Source of the DNA: Candidatus Opitulatrix roisinitermitis
GTDB taxonomy: Bacteria > Actinomycetota > Actinomycetes > Actinomycetales > Bifidobacteriaceae
Assembly: GCA_031288055.1 (NCBI GenBank)
Contig: JAITSD010000062.1
Location: 1-20,615, forward strand
Reading direction: 5' to 3'
Length of the DNA stretch: 20,615 nucleotides
How positions within the stretch are numbered: the stretch's first letter is position 1; each line of letters starts with the position of its first letter. The translations under genes and the position numbers were made by a program. A model generated the notes under the pieces. That model did not search any database. It saw nothing but the letters and a program-made list of their open reading frames with translations, and was not told where the DNA came from. Of this stretch, positions 1 to 7,821 are shown in pieces.

Positions 1-101
1 ATTATACCAACATTAACCACTGTAGCGCTGCCCACCGATTTTGCAGTAACTTGCTTTTTAAAATTTAAAAGCTTTTCAAACAATATATCCAAACGCTTCA
101 C
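1..101 (-). CDS. TadE/TadG-like secreted protein, 5' end only
   Basis: This is the first part of a gene that runs off the left edge. I place the start at the GTG at 101-99, because a GAGG Shine-Dalgarno sequence (111-108) lies 6 nt upstream; later TTG codons in the same frame lack this. The visible 33 residues are basic at first, then reach a GSATVVNVGI stretch that looks like the beginning of a hydrophobic segment. In actinobacterial tad loci, the gene after the TadE-like gene usually encodes a short TadE/helicase-neighbourhood protein beginning with a similar G-S-A-T motif before its membrane helix. It overlaps the end of the preceding tadE-like gene by 26 nt, so the two are probably translationally coupled. 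Family assignment rests on position and this short motif only. Confidence 0.5.
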   Translation of the reverse strand, partial: MKRLDILFEKLLNFKKQVTAKSVGSATVVNVGI

Positions 102-450
102 CCGTCACCTCAATAGGAATAATTTGTATAGGCCCTATAAAGACCTTGGATCTAATAATAATTTTTATATAAGGGCTTTGATTTATAACTTCCCAACTGG
201 CCTTATTATTAACACCGCTATAAACTAAACCTGCCACATCCACTGCTAAAGTTGAACCGCTGGCATATTTTTCAGCCACTAATTGCTGTGCCACATGATT
301 TGCTGTATTCTGACAGCGAATATTAGTTGAAACCGCCGCAAAAACTGATAAAATAATACCAATTATAAGTGTCACAACTGGCATAAGTATAGCAAATTCA
401 GCTGTTACGGAACCTTGGCTTTTTTTAAAATTGATTTTAAGTATATTCAT
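76..450 (-). CDS. TadE-like pilus assembly protein
   Basis: A 124-residue protein with the TadE-like layout. It has a short basic N-terminus, then a G-S-V-T-A-E-F-A motif (about residues 13-20) running into one hydrophobic helix (about 18-42), then a small extracytoplasmic domain. TadE family proteins are minor pseudopilins of the Flp/Tad type IVc pilus. The ATG at 450 has a good ribosome binding site (GAGGG, about 7 nt upstream). It follows the Flp-like pilin gene at 561-740 after a 110-bp AT-rich gap. That gap holds a TATAAT hexamer (472-467) without a properly spaced -35, so a separate promoter is possible but unproven. No TadA ATPase or TadB/C platform gene lies in this window, so function depends on genes elsewhere. 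Confidence 0.75.
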   Translation of the reverse strand: MNILKINFKKSQGSVTAEFAILMPVVTLIIGIILSVFAAVSTNIRCQNTANHVAQQLVAEKYASGSTLAVDVAGLVYSGVNNKASWEVINQSPYIKIIIRSKVFIGPIQIIPIEVTGEAFGYIV

Positions 451-560
451 AAATTACCCTCTAAAAATTATATTTAAAAAATGTGTCAACTTTTCAGCTA
501 TTATAAATGCTCATAAACTATTAAAATATAAATAAATATTTATGATCCTAACTTAAATAT

Positions 561-740
561 TTAAAAAACTGATAAAGCGTGTTCCACAAGATTTTGCAAA
601 ATACTTTGCACAGCTCCAGATTTAACCACAACTAATAAAACACCAGCAAAAGTGGTGGCAGCAATTGTTACAACTGCGTATTCGGCTGTGGTTAACCCCG
701 TTGATTTAGAAGTGATTACTTTTAAAAATTTCTTTACCAT
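561..740 (-). CDS. Flp-type pilin (DUF4244-like)
   Basis: A 59-residue protein. A basic N-terminus (MVKKFLK) is followed by G-L-T-T-A-E-Y-A and a single hydrophobic helix (about residues 15-45), then a short tail. The T-A-E-Y motif with the conserved Glu at the start of the helix is the hallmark of actinobacterial DUF4244/Flp pilins, which are cleaved before assembly into Tad pili. I chose the ATG at 740 over an in-frame TTG at 755, because AAAGGA sits 6 nt upstream of the ATG. An imperfect inverted repeat (757-774) lies just upstream. The preceding gene is rne, separated by 127 bp that contain a candidate weak terminator, so this is probably its own transcription unit together with the TadE-like genes. 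Confidence 0.75.
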   Translation of the reverse strand: MVKKFLKVITSKSTGLTTAEYAVVTIAATTFAGVLLVVVKSGAVQSILQNLVEHALSVF

Positions 741-756
741 TTTAATTCCTTTCAAA

Positions 757-774
757 TTAGTTATTTCTAACTAA
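757..774. repeat. Short inverted repeat before the pilin gene
   Basis: TTAGTT (757-762) and AACTAA (769-774) form perfect 6-bp arms around a 6-bp spacer, in the untranslated region just upstream of the pilin's ribosome binding site. It could be a small operator or a leader hairpin. In DNA this AT-rich it may also be chance. Confidence 0.3.
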
Positions 775-797
775 ATTAAAGCGAATTTTAAATAAAA

Positions 798-822
798 TAA
801 CAACTTTTATTTTTAATTGTTA
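798..822 (-). terminator. Candidate weak terminator after rne
   Basis: Read on the minus strand, TAACAATT (822-815) pairs with AGTTGTTA (805-798), giving 8 bp with one G-U pair around a 9-nt A-rich loop. The stem is followed by TTTTATTT. It begins 46 nt past the rne stop codon and before the pilin gene. The stem has only one G-C pair, so termination would be weak. Confidence 0.35.
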
Positions 823-867
823 AAAAGGCTAAATTGTTGAAAACTAATATATAATATAGCTAAACTA

Positions 868-2532
868 TTATTTATCCTCATATTCAATATCTATTTCCAT
901 ATCAATTTCATCAGTCTCGTCATAATCTGAATCATCATCATAATCAGCCTCGTCAACATCGGCTTCTTTAGCAGCTCTAAATATTTCTTTTAATGAATCT
1001 TTAGTTTTTTCAGAAGTTTCCACAACAGATCCTGACATAATTGGCTCAGGTATAGAATCACCTCTAGTATTTATTATATAGCCATCGCCATGGCAATTTT
1101 GGCAAACTTCGCTAAAAACATCTAATAAACTTCTGCCAACTCTTTTACGCGTTATTTGCACTAAACCTAATGAAGTTATTTCTGTAACCTGATGTACTGT
1201 TCTATCTCTAGATAAACATTCCACAAGGCGTTTTAAAACTAAATTACGATTTTCCTCTAAAATCATATCAATAAAATCAACCACTATTATGCCACCTAAA
1301 TCCCGAATTCTCATTTGATTGACAATTTCCTGAGCTGCCTCCAAATTATTAGCTGTAACAGTTTCCTCTAAAGTTTGTCCCTTTATACCGGTAAATTTAC
1401 TAGTGTTAACATCAATAACAGTCATAGCTTCAGTTTTATCAATCACTAATGAGCCGCCAGATGGCAAATGAACTATACGAGCTAATGCTTTAGACAACTG
1501 TTCACCAATTCTCATAGATTTAAAAATATCTACACCTTTAGAAGCTTTACTAACTCTATTTTTTAAATCAGGACTAGTTACAGACACATACTTATAAATG
1601 TCATTATATATTTTATCTGAACCTGAAATAATGATTTCTGAAAAACTGCTATTAAAATAATCTCTAATTATTCTAATTTCAAGATTAGGTTCAGAATGAA
1701 TTTGAATAGGTGCTTTAGCTATAGTTTGTTTTTGCTTAATTTCTTTCCACTGGACTAATAAATTGTCTAAATCGTTTTTGAAATCATCATAAGAAGCACC
1801 CTCAGCCACAGTCCTAATAATAACACCCATATCTTTAGGCAAAATATCTCTAATTATTTTTTTTATTCGCATTTTTTCTTTATCAGACAATTTCCTAGAA
1901 ATACCCAATATTTTTCGACTAGGTGCTAAAACTAAAAAATGCCCTGACAAAGTGATTTCTGAAGTTAACCTAGCACCCTTTTTGCCAAAAGGTTCTTTAG
2001 TCACCTGCACCAAAATCTCATCACCGACTTTTAAAGCTTTATCAATAGTCTCTACTTCAGCTGCTTGAATATCAGCAATATCATAATTCACCTCACCAGC
2101 ATATAAAACACCGTTTTTAGATGCACCTATATCAACAAAAGCTGCCTCCATAGATGGCAGAACATTTTGTACTTTACCATAAAAAACGCTGCCCGAAATA
2201 TAATTTTCACTATCAGATGACACAAAATTTTCCACCAAAATATCATCCTCTAAAATAGCTATTTGTGTAATATTATTTTCCTCTTTAACCACCATTTTGC
2301 GATTAACATTTTCTCTTTTGGCTAAAAATTGAGCATTTTGTAAAATACGCTCCGGGCGAGCTAACGAGTTTTTCGATTGTCTGACAACTTTATCTCGATC
2401 TAATTTTGTAACTTTAATTCTGGTTTTACCAGATTCGGGAGCCACTGGAATATTTGCTCTAGTTTTAGCCTTACCTGATCTTATATTATTGCTAACGCTT
2501 CTTTTTCTTCTACGCCTAATCTCCTCAGCCAT
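868..2532 (-). CDS. rne: Ribonuclease E/G
   Basis: A 554-residue endoribonuclease of the RNase E/G family, acting in mRNA turnover and rRNA processing. The N-terminus is short and Arg/Lys-rich. An S1 RNA-binding domain follows (about 110-195, with YGKVQNVLPSMEAAFVDIG), then the RNase H-like and DNase I-like regions. The metal-binding catalytic residues appear as D374 and N376 in VIDVNTSKFTG and D419 in VVDFIDM. The zinc-link CxxC (C477, C480) that joins subunits is present. The last 30 or so residues are almost all Asp, Glu and Tyr. Actinobacterial RNase E proteins are usually much longer (about 900-1000 residues) with large flanking extensions, so this is a minimal form. The ATG at 2532 has AGGAGA just upstream. 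It lies 67 bp after obg; a candidate promoter lies in that gap. Confidence 0.92.
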   Translation of the reverse strand: MAEEIRRRRKRSVSNNIRSGKAKTRANIPVAPESGKTRIKVTKLDRDKVVRQSKNSLARPERILQNAQFLAKRENVNRKMVVKEENNITQIAILEDDILVENFVSSDSENYISGSVFYGKVQNVLPSMEAAFVDIGASKNGVLYAGEVNYDIADIQAAEVETIDKALKVGDEILVQVTKEPFGKKGARLTSEITLSGHFLVLAPSRKILGISRKLSDKEKMRIKKIIRDILPKDMGVIIRTVAEGASYDDFKNDLDNLLVQWKEIKQKQTIAKAPIQIHSEPNLEIRIIRDYFNSSFSEIIISGSDKIYNDIYKYVSVTSPDLKNRVSKASKGVDIFKSMRIGEQLSKALARIVHLPSGGSLVIDKTEAMTVIDVNTSKFTGIKGQTLEETVTANNLEAAQEIVNQMRIRDLGGIIVVDFIDMILEENRNLVLKRLVECLSRDRTVHQVTEITSLGLVQITRKRVGRSLLDVFSEVCQNCHGDGYIINTRGDSIPEPIMSGSVVETSEKTKDSLKEIFRAAKEADVDEADYDDDSDYDETDEIDMEIDIEYEDK

Positions 2533-2566
2533 ACTTCTCCTATTTTTTATTGAAACTTTTAAATAG

Positions 2567-2595
2567 ATTATATCTACCTAAAATAATTATATCAG
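2567..2595 (-). promoter_or_regulatory. Candidate rne promoter
   Basis: On the minus strand CTGATA (2595-2590) and a perfect TATAAT (2572-2567) are separated by 17 nt. They lie in the obg-rne gap, with transcription expected to begin about 25-30 nt before the rne start and upstream of its ribosome binding site. The -35 matches consensus at 4 of 6 positions. Confidence 0.4.
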
Positions 2596-2599
2596 ATAT

Positions 2600-3934
2600 T
2601 TATAATAACTCATCTATCCAATTAAAAATACAAGTTGAATCAGCTCCACCAACTTTAACTTTATCGCCAGAAGCAATATCTAACTGCTTTAATTGTTTAA
2701 CCGCTCCTAATTTATCCAAAGAATTTGAAAAAAATGATACGGCGTCCTCATTGTCCCAATCAATTTGTTTTGCCCAAAGTTCTGGTAAACGCCCAGATAT
2801 ACGATAATAATAATCGTTTTTAGTTTGAATTTTTTGCACTTTAATTTTAGCTTCTTTATCTGGTATATTTATAATTTTTGGTTTAGCTAAATTAGAGTTT
2901 ACCAAATCTAATTGTTTTTGCCTCATATCTGAAACTTTAGAGGCTAAATAATAAAGTAAACTGTCCAAACCTTGATGAGTAACAGCAGATACAGGAAATA
3001 TTTGCCAATTAAATTGTTTTAAATTATTAATTATTTTATTTAACTCATCTGAATTATCAATTACATCTATTTTATTCAAAATAATTATTCTCAATTTAGA
3101 TTTTAAACTAAACTCATCTAAAAGGTTGCCGTAAGTTTTCAATTCTTTTTCAATTTGTTTTATATCATCAAGCGGATTTCTATTTGGTTCCGTGGAAGTT
3201 AAATCAAGAACATGTGCAATTATAAAAACTCTCTCAATATGTCGCAAAAACTCATAACCCATACCCTTTCCTTTAGAAGCTCCAGGTATAAGACCAGGTA
3301 CATCCGCCACTGTAAACTTATCATCACCAACATTAACCACACCTAAATTAGGCACAAGAGTTGTAAAAGGATAATTAGCTATTTTTGGTTTAGCAGCTGA
3401 AATAGCCGAAATAAGTGACGATTTTCCACTTGATGGAAAGCCAATTAACCCCACATCTGCTATAATTTTTAATTCTAAAACGAGGTTCTTTTCCTCTCCT
3501 TTAGTGCCCAATAAAGCAAATTTAGGAGAAATCATATTTTTATTAGCCAAAGCTGCATTACCTAATCCACCAATACCACCTTGTGCAGCTATATATTTTT
3601 TACCAACTATATTTAAATCAGCCACCACTTTATTATTTTGTTTAACTATTGTTCCTAGAGGCACAGGTAAAATTAAATCGGATGCTGTAATTCCATCCTT
3701 TTTTGAACCTTTACCCATTTGTCCATTTTTAGCTTGCATATGAGAATTATATTTATAATCCAAAAGTGTGGTTATTTGATGATTAGCTATAAATATAATT
3801 GAACCGCCATTTCCACCATTTCCACCATTTGGACCAGCTAAAGGTTTATATTTTTCGCGTCTAACTGCCACACATCCTTTACCGCCATCACCAGCTTTAA
3901 CATGAATAATAACTTTATCAATAAAAACAGTCAT
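2600..3934 (-). CDS. obg: GTPase Obg/CgtA
   Basis: A 444-residue ribosome-associated GTPase needed for 50S maturation and growth control. The glycine-rich OBG fold comes first (1-155, with a GPNGGNGGNGG run at 34-44). The GTPase domain follows, with P-loop GFPSSGKS (165-172), DVPG (211-214), FLRHIER (229-235) and NKID (287-290). The C-terminal OCT domain (about 365-440), typical of Gram-positive Obg proteins, ends in CIFNWIDELL. All nucleotide-binding motifs are intact. It starts 25 nt after the transglycosylase gene with no clear Shine-Dalgarno sequence and precedes rne. In most actinobacteria the order is rne, rplU, rpmA, obg; here obg comes first and the two ribosomal protein genes are absent. 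Confidence 0.95.
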   Translation of the reverse strand: MTVFIDKVIIHVKAGDGGKGCVAVRREKYKPLAGPNGGNGGNGGSIIFIANHQITTLLDYKYNSHMQAKNGQMGKGSKKDGITASDLILPVPLGTIVKQNNKVVADLNIVGKKYIAAQGGIGGLGNAALANKNMISPKFALLGTKGEEKNLVLELKIIADVGLIGFPSSGKSSLISAISAAKPKIANYPFTTLVPNLGVVNVGDDKFTVADVPGLIPGASKGKGMGYEFLRHIERVFIIAHVLDLTSTEPNRNPLDDIKQIEKELKTYGNLLDEFSLKSKLRIIILNKIDVIDNSDELNKIINNLKQFNWQIFPVSAVTHQGLDSLLYYLASKVSDMRQKQLDLVNSNLAKPKIINIPDKEAKIKVQKIQTKNDYYYRISGRLPELWAKQIDWDNEDAVSFFSNSLDKLGAVKQLKQLDIASGDKVKVGGADSTCIFNWIDELL

Positions 3935-3959
3935 TAATCAATTCACTTTATAAATAATT

Positions 3960-4997
3960 TTAATACCAACCAAATAATTGGCTGTGCGACCAAGCGCCGC
4001 ACGGTGTGGAATATCTATCTTGTATATAATGTAAACCCCATTTTATCTGAGTTTGGGCACTATTTTGCCAATCGTTACCATAAGCTGCCATTTTTGTACC
4101 TGGCAAAGCTTGAGGAATACCATAAGCACCAGAAGCTCCATTCATAGCATGAACATCCCAATGAGACTCTCTTTCCCATAACTGATCCAAACAAACAAAT
4201 TCAGATAACGACCAACCAAATGAATCAAATTGCGAACGAGCAAAACTCTTTGATTGGTCACCAGAATATAATGAATTAGAATCTGGCAAATCCATTGTAC
4301 CAACTGTATATATTTCATCTTGAACGCTTAATTTTATATTTTCTGCAAAAGCTGATCGGGCTATCTCTTGCGGACCTATATACTGAACTATATAAGTTAT
4401 ATTAGAATTACCGTCATGCCCAGCTTGAGTTTTAGACTTATACCCTTTAGGCATAGTAGAGTCTTCAACTTGTTTAATTTTGTATTTTATAGCTTTATCT
4501 TCATTAACTATATTTGTATAAATTGGACCAATATAAATAGCTATGTTATTACTTATTATAGTACTTGGGTCTGGAAAAACTCCATAGTTAAAACTAATCA
4601 TAATGCCCTTTTGATATAAAACATCAGCCACTTTTTCAGCTGACGAATAAAATTGCGAAATTTGTCCATTATTATATAAATTAACTAAATGAATAGCCGT
4701 ATTTTTTGTGATTTGTTCATCTAAATTAACCGAAGTTTGTACTTGATTTGCCGATAAAGCTTGAGTGACTCTTGAACCCATAGAAGTAGTAAATAAACCT
4801 GCCAAAGTCAAAAATAAAAATAAACAAATAAAACCTTTAGCAATTTTTCGCAAACCAACCAAACTTTTTAGAGCTAAAACAAAGCCATGTATTTGACTTA
4901 AACTTTTAACCGAAAAACCATTAACCTTATTATGTAAACGGGCAGACAGAAATAACTTATGTCTTATTTTCTCCGGTTTGGACAAACGTTTTGCCAT
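3960..4997 (-). CDS. Membrane-anchored DUF348/G5-domain lytic transglycosylase-like protein
   Basis: A 345-residue cell-surface protein likely to cleave peptidoglycan glycan strands. A basic cytoplasmic N-terminus of about 50 residues precedes one membrane helix (51-71). A DUF348-like region (about 98-165, with AEKVADVLYQKGI) and a G5 domain (about 172-235, with MPKGYKS and a closing VGT) follow. The C-terminal transglycosylase-like domain (258-345) has the putative catalytic Glu at E277 in LWERESHW, then SGAYGIPQALPG and a terminal CGAWSHSQLFGWY. This C-terminal pattern is typical of bifidobacterial and related actinobacterial resuscitation-factor/transglycosylase proteins. It starts 12 nt after xthA. 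There is no Shine-Dalgarno sequence, but an extended -10 lies 6 nt before the ATG, pointing to a leaderless transcript in addition to read-through. The exact substrate is not shown by the sequence. Confidence 0.85.
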   Translation of the reverse strand: MAKRLSKPEKIRHKLFLSARLHNKVNGFSVKSLSQIHGFVLALKSLVGLRKIAKGFICLFLFLTLAGLFTTSMGSRVTQALSANQVQTSVNLDEQITKNTAIHLVNLYNNGQISQFYSSAEKVADVLYQKGIMISFNYGVFPDPSTIISNNIAIYIGPIYTNIVNEDKAIKYKIKQVEDSTMPKGYKSKTQAGHDGNSNITYIVQYIGPQEIARSAFAENIKLSVQDEIYTVGTMDLPDSNSLYSGDQSKSFARSQFDSFGWSLSEFVCLDQLWERESHWDVHAMNGASGAYGIPQALPGTKMAAYGNDWQNSAQTQIKWGLHYIQDRYSTPCGAWSHSQLFGWY

Positions 4998-5003
4998 AAA
5001 ATA

Positions 5004-5012
5004 ATTTTATCA
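5004..5012 (-). promoter_or_regulatory. Candidate leaderless promoter of the transglycosylase gene
   Basis: Minus strand TG (5012-5011), one base, then TAAAAT (5009-5004) make an extended -10. Six bases (TATTTT) separate it from the ATG at 4997, so transcription would begin at or next to the start codon. The TGA is also the stop codon of xthA. No good -35 is required for an extended -10 and none is obvious. Confidence 0.45.
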
Positions 5013-5999
5013 TAATTCATATCTCACCACTAATGGAGCATGATCTGACCATCTTTGATCATATCTAGCTGCTTTATCAACTCGACTTTTCTTAGCAACC
5101 CTAGCTAAAACTGGACAGGCCATTTGATAATCAATTCGCCAACCTGTATTATTATCAAAGGCGCGGCCTCTATTAGACCACCAAGTATATTCTGCTGTTT
5201 GACCAATTAATTGTCGGTGAACATCCACCAAATCTAATTGACCTTGATTAAATTGCTCAGTTTTAGGTGGTTGATAATCTAATCTGGTATTTTTAACATA
5301 GCCTAAACTTTCTGATACCTTATCTGGCATCCATAAAGATAACCAAGCTCTTTCCTCGGGTAAAAACCCAGCTTTATCAATATTGCCTTGATAATTCTTT
5401 ATATCAATTTTATGATGAGCTATATTAAAATCACCTACCACTACATAAGGTACTTTAGTTTTTTTATATTCACTAGCTAATTGTCTCAACCTTTGGGTAA
5501 CTAAAGCCATAAAAGTATGTTTATCATCCATTGACTTAACCGCTTTAGCTCTATCTATAAATTTACCATTCGATAATTTAACTTTTGGTGAATCAGCATG
5601 GTGTAAATAAGCACAAATAACTTTTAATAAACTGCCATTTTCAGATTTATAATCTCCTTCTATCCAACGACCAGACAAAGCTTTAGTTTTTGTAATTGGT
5701 AAACTTTCAAAAGGAGTTTGTATATTAGTAAACCCACCCTTTAGGGCAACTAAAGCCACACCAGCATGACCTTTACGCACCATATCTTGCTGAAAGAAAA
5801 AATTATCATAGTCAATACCTAATTTTAATAAAGGATCACGGACTTGTATTTCATTAACTCGTGTTTCTTGTATAGCTAAAATATCAATATCAGATGAGTT
5901 CTTTAACCATTTAGCCATAGAAAAACCTCTTTGGGCTGCTTTACCAGTTAAATTAGAACCCCTAAGACCAGCGCAATTTACGCTAGCAATAGTAATCAT
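5010..5999 (-). CDS. xthA: Exodeoxyribonuclease III family AP endonuclease
   Basis: A 329-residue enzyme of the exonuclease III/endonuclease-exonuclease-phosphatase fold, which cuts DNA at abasic sites and trims 3' ends in base excision repair. Visible active-site motifs are SVNCAGLRG (N8), IQETR (E45), VICAYLHH (Tyr 131), VGDFNIAHHKIDI (D190, N192), WRIDYQ (D290) and the terminal WSDHAPLVV (D319, H320). It is longer than the E. coli enzyme (268 residues). The extra length is mostly between 220 and 260, as in many actinobacterial homologues. It begins 3 nt after sepF, with no Shine-Dalgarno sequence, so it is probably translated by coupling within the ftsZ-sepF-xthA run. Its place beside division genes looks like operon packing rather than shared function. 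Confidence 0.92.
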   Translation of the reverse strand: MITIASVNCAGLRGSNLTGKAAQRGFSMAKWLKNSSDIDILAIQETRVNEIQVRDPLLKLGIDYDNFFFQQDMVRKGHAGVALVALKGGFTNIQTPFESLPITKTKALSGRWIEGDYKSENGSLLKVICAYLHHADSPKVKLSNGKFIDRAKAVKSMDDKHTFMALVTQRLRQLASEYKKTKVPYVVVGDFNIAHHKIDIKNYQGNIDKAGFLPEERAWLSLWMPDKVSESLGYVKNTRLDYQPPKTEQFNQGQLDLVDVHRQLIGQTAEYTWWSNRGRAFDNNTGWRIDYQMACPVLARVAKKSRVDKAARYDQRWSDHAPLVVRYEL

Positions 6000-6002
6000 T
6001 AA

Positions 6003-6446
6003 TTAGTTAAAATATTCTGTAGCAAATGATGGCGCTGAAGGACTGGTTTGATCTTTTAAAACTTCTATATTACGAGGTGTTATTAAAAAGACATCCTCGC
6101 TAGAAGCTACTTTTTCGATACTGCCATCTAAACCATAAACTAATCCAGCACAAAATTGAATAAGGGCGTTTTTATCAATCTCTGAAAGTGAAGCTGCATT
6201 AAAAACCACAGGTGTACCCTGTTTGAAAATCTTAGCAATTTTGGTTGCATCATCGTGATAACTAGTTGGACTAAAATTTGCTATTCTCTTTTTATCATAA
6301 TTAAAAGCATCAGATGTCCTAGTCTTTGATTTAGATCTATTTTCAGGTATAGCTTGATTTTCTACCACATCATTATATTCAACATAATCCTCTTCATTGC
6401 CATCAAAATCAACAGCTTCTTTTAACTTATCCATAAACTTTGCCAT
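6003..6446 (-). CDS. sepF: Cell division protein SepF
   Basis: A 147-residue division protein that tethers FtsZ to the membrane and supports septum assembly in Gram-positives lacking FtsA. The N-terminal MAKFMDKLKEAVDF can form the amphipathic membrane-targeting helix. An acidic/polar linker follows, then the SepF core (about 58-130) with YHDDATKIAKIFKQG, VVFNAASL, FCAGLVYGLDGSI and VFLITPRNIEV. A strong ribosome binding site (TAAGGAG) lies 7 nt before the ATG, partly inside the end of ftsZ; the gap to ftsZ is 4 nt. In actinobacteria such as Mycobacterium and Streptomyces, pgeF (yfiH) and yggS genes normally lie between ftsZ and sepF; they are missing here. Confidence 0.92.
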   Translation of the reverse strand: MAKFMDKLKEAVDFDGNEEDYVEYNDVVENQAIPENRSKSKTRTSDAFNYDKKRIANFSPTSYHDDATKIAKIFKQGTPVVFNAASLSEIDKNALIQFCAGLVYGLDGSIEKVASSEDVFLITPRNIEVLKDQTSPSAPSFATEYFN

Positions 6447-6450
6447 ATTT

Positions 6451-7722
6451 TTACTCCTTATCTAAATCACTTAAAAATGGTGGTATATTTAAACTTGAAC
6501 TATTTACATTTGTTTTTGGAGACATTTGATTAACAGTTTTATTAGACTGCGAATTGGGAATTTCAATTGCCTCAGTGGCTGTTTCAACATCTAATTTTTT
6601 ATGTTCTGCTCCCACAATATTTATACTACCTGTCATATTGGGAATAGACGGCGTACTCTGACTAAAAACTACTGATTGGCTATTAGATGGCATCGCTGAA
6701 TTGGTCGTTTCAGTAGCTGGTATATTATTACTATTTAAACTACTTTCAATAGCATTAAACTCAGCACTAAACGGTTTAACATCACTTTGAAAACCAGAAG
6801 CAATAATAATAACTTTTACTTCATCACCCAAAGAATCATCAACAGCTCTGCCAAATTTAAACCAAGCATCTTTTTTAAGTATTCTTTGAATAGGTTTAAC
6901 TAAATCAGTAATTTCTGTCATTAAAAAATTATTACTAGATTGAATACCAACCACAACTCCTGTAGCTTGAGAAATCTTATCATCTAATAAAGGAGACTCT
7001 AAAGCATTTATAACTGCTTTTGCACCTCTATCATCACCAGAAGCTTTGCCAATACCAATTAATAAAGTACCAATAGATCGCGATATTCTATCAATATCTC
7101 TAAAATCTATATTTGGTGTATAATGCTTATGAATAACCTCTGTTACAGCTTCAACACAAGTGTGTAAAATATTATCAGCCATTTTTAAACCAGAATCATA
7201 ATCAAGAGTGTCGTCACCTAAAGTTAATAATTTATCATTAGAAATTACCATCAAAGCGTCAACTTCTTTACGCAATTCCTCCACTCCTTTTCTAGCAACA
7301 TTCATTCTTTGTTCTAATTCTAAAGAAAAAGGTGTTGTTACCACACCAATAGTCAAAATACCCATATCTTTAGATATTTTAGCCACCACTGGTGCTCCAC
7401 CAGACCCAGTGCCGCCACCCTCTCCGGTGGTTATAAGAACTAATCTAGCACCCTCTAAAGTTTTTTTAATTTCATCAGCATGAGCTTCAGTAGCTTGACG
7501 GCCTTTTTCAGGATCGCCCCCAATGCCCTCACCAGCTGATAATTCCACACCAATATTTAATTTTATATCAGCTTCACTTATCATTAAATTTTGAGCATCT
7601 GTATTAGCAGCTATAAATTCAACTCCTGTTAAACCAGATTGAATCATAGTATTAATAGCATTGACTCCTCCACCACCAATACCAAACACTTTTATAGGAA
7701 CATTACCTAAATCTTCTGTCAT
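6451..7722 (-). CDS. ftsZ: Cell division protein FtsZ
   Basis: A 423-residue tubulin-like GTPase that forms the division ring. I use the ATG at 7722, preceded by AAAGG about 7 nt upstream, rather than an in-frame TTG at 7749 that has no such site. Visible are GIGGGGVNAI (14-23), NTDAQN (40-45), the nucleotide-binding GGGTGSG loop (102-108), and the synergy-loop residues N204, D206 and D209 in NIDFRDI. The C-terminal SepF-binding peptide is NIPPFL near the end. A variable linker of about 100 residues rich in Ser, Asn and Thr precedes it. The T3 loop (GEGIGGDP, 64-71) and helix H7 (about 183-200) differ clearly from the usual GxGAGxxP and GVxGITDLI patterns. The 99-bp stretch between the ftsQ stop and this start is the longest gap in this run and may hold an ftsZ promoter, but I could not define one. 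Confidence 0.95.
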   Translation of the reverse strand: MTEDLGNVPIKVFGIGGGGVNAINTMIQSGLTGVEFIAANTDAQNLMISEADIKLNIGVELSAGEGIGGDPEKGRQATEAHADEIKKTLEGARLVLITTGEGGGTGSGGAPVVAKISKDMGILTIGVVTTPFSLELEQRMNVARKGVEELRKEVDALMVISNDKLLTLGDDTLDYDSGLKMADNILHTCVEAVTEVIHKHYTPNIDFRDIDRISRSIGTLLIGIGKASGDDRGAKAVINALESPLLDDKISQATGVVVGIQSSNNFLMTEITDLVKPIQRILKKDAWFKFGRAVDDSLGDEVKVIIIASGFQSDVKPFSAEFNAIESSLNSNNIPATETTNSAMPSNSQSVVFSQSTPSIPNMTGSINIVGAEHKKLDVETATEAIEIPNSQSNKTVNQMSPKTNVNSSSLNIPPFLSDLDKE

Positions 7723-7821
7723 AGCAACCTTTCTTATGCGGTAAAACAAATTTTAGACTTATTAATATTTTAAGCTACATTTGTAAAGAAAAAGTATATT
7801 TTATGTGTGTTTTATGTGGAA

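Noticed and set aside
467..489. TTGACA (489-484) followed by TATAAT (472-467) upstream of the TadE-like gene
   Set aside because: The spacing is 11 nt instead of about 17, too short for a normal sigma-70-type promoter. One or both boxes are likely chance in AT-rich DNA.
741..755. Pilin start at the TTG at 755
   Set aside because: The Shine-Dalgarno AAAGGA lies between this TTG and the ATG at 740, at correct spacing for the ATG.
3805..3835. Short tandem repeat of a 9-bp unit
   Set aside because: It encodes the normal Gly-Gly-Asn run of the Obg N-terminal domain, so it is coding sequence rather than a separate repeat element.
7723..7749. Longer FtsZ starting at the TTG at 7749
   Set aside because: It adds nine residues not expected for FtsZ. 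The ATG at 7722 has its own AAAGG ribosome binding site and gives a typical N-terminus.
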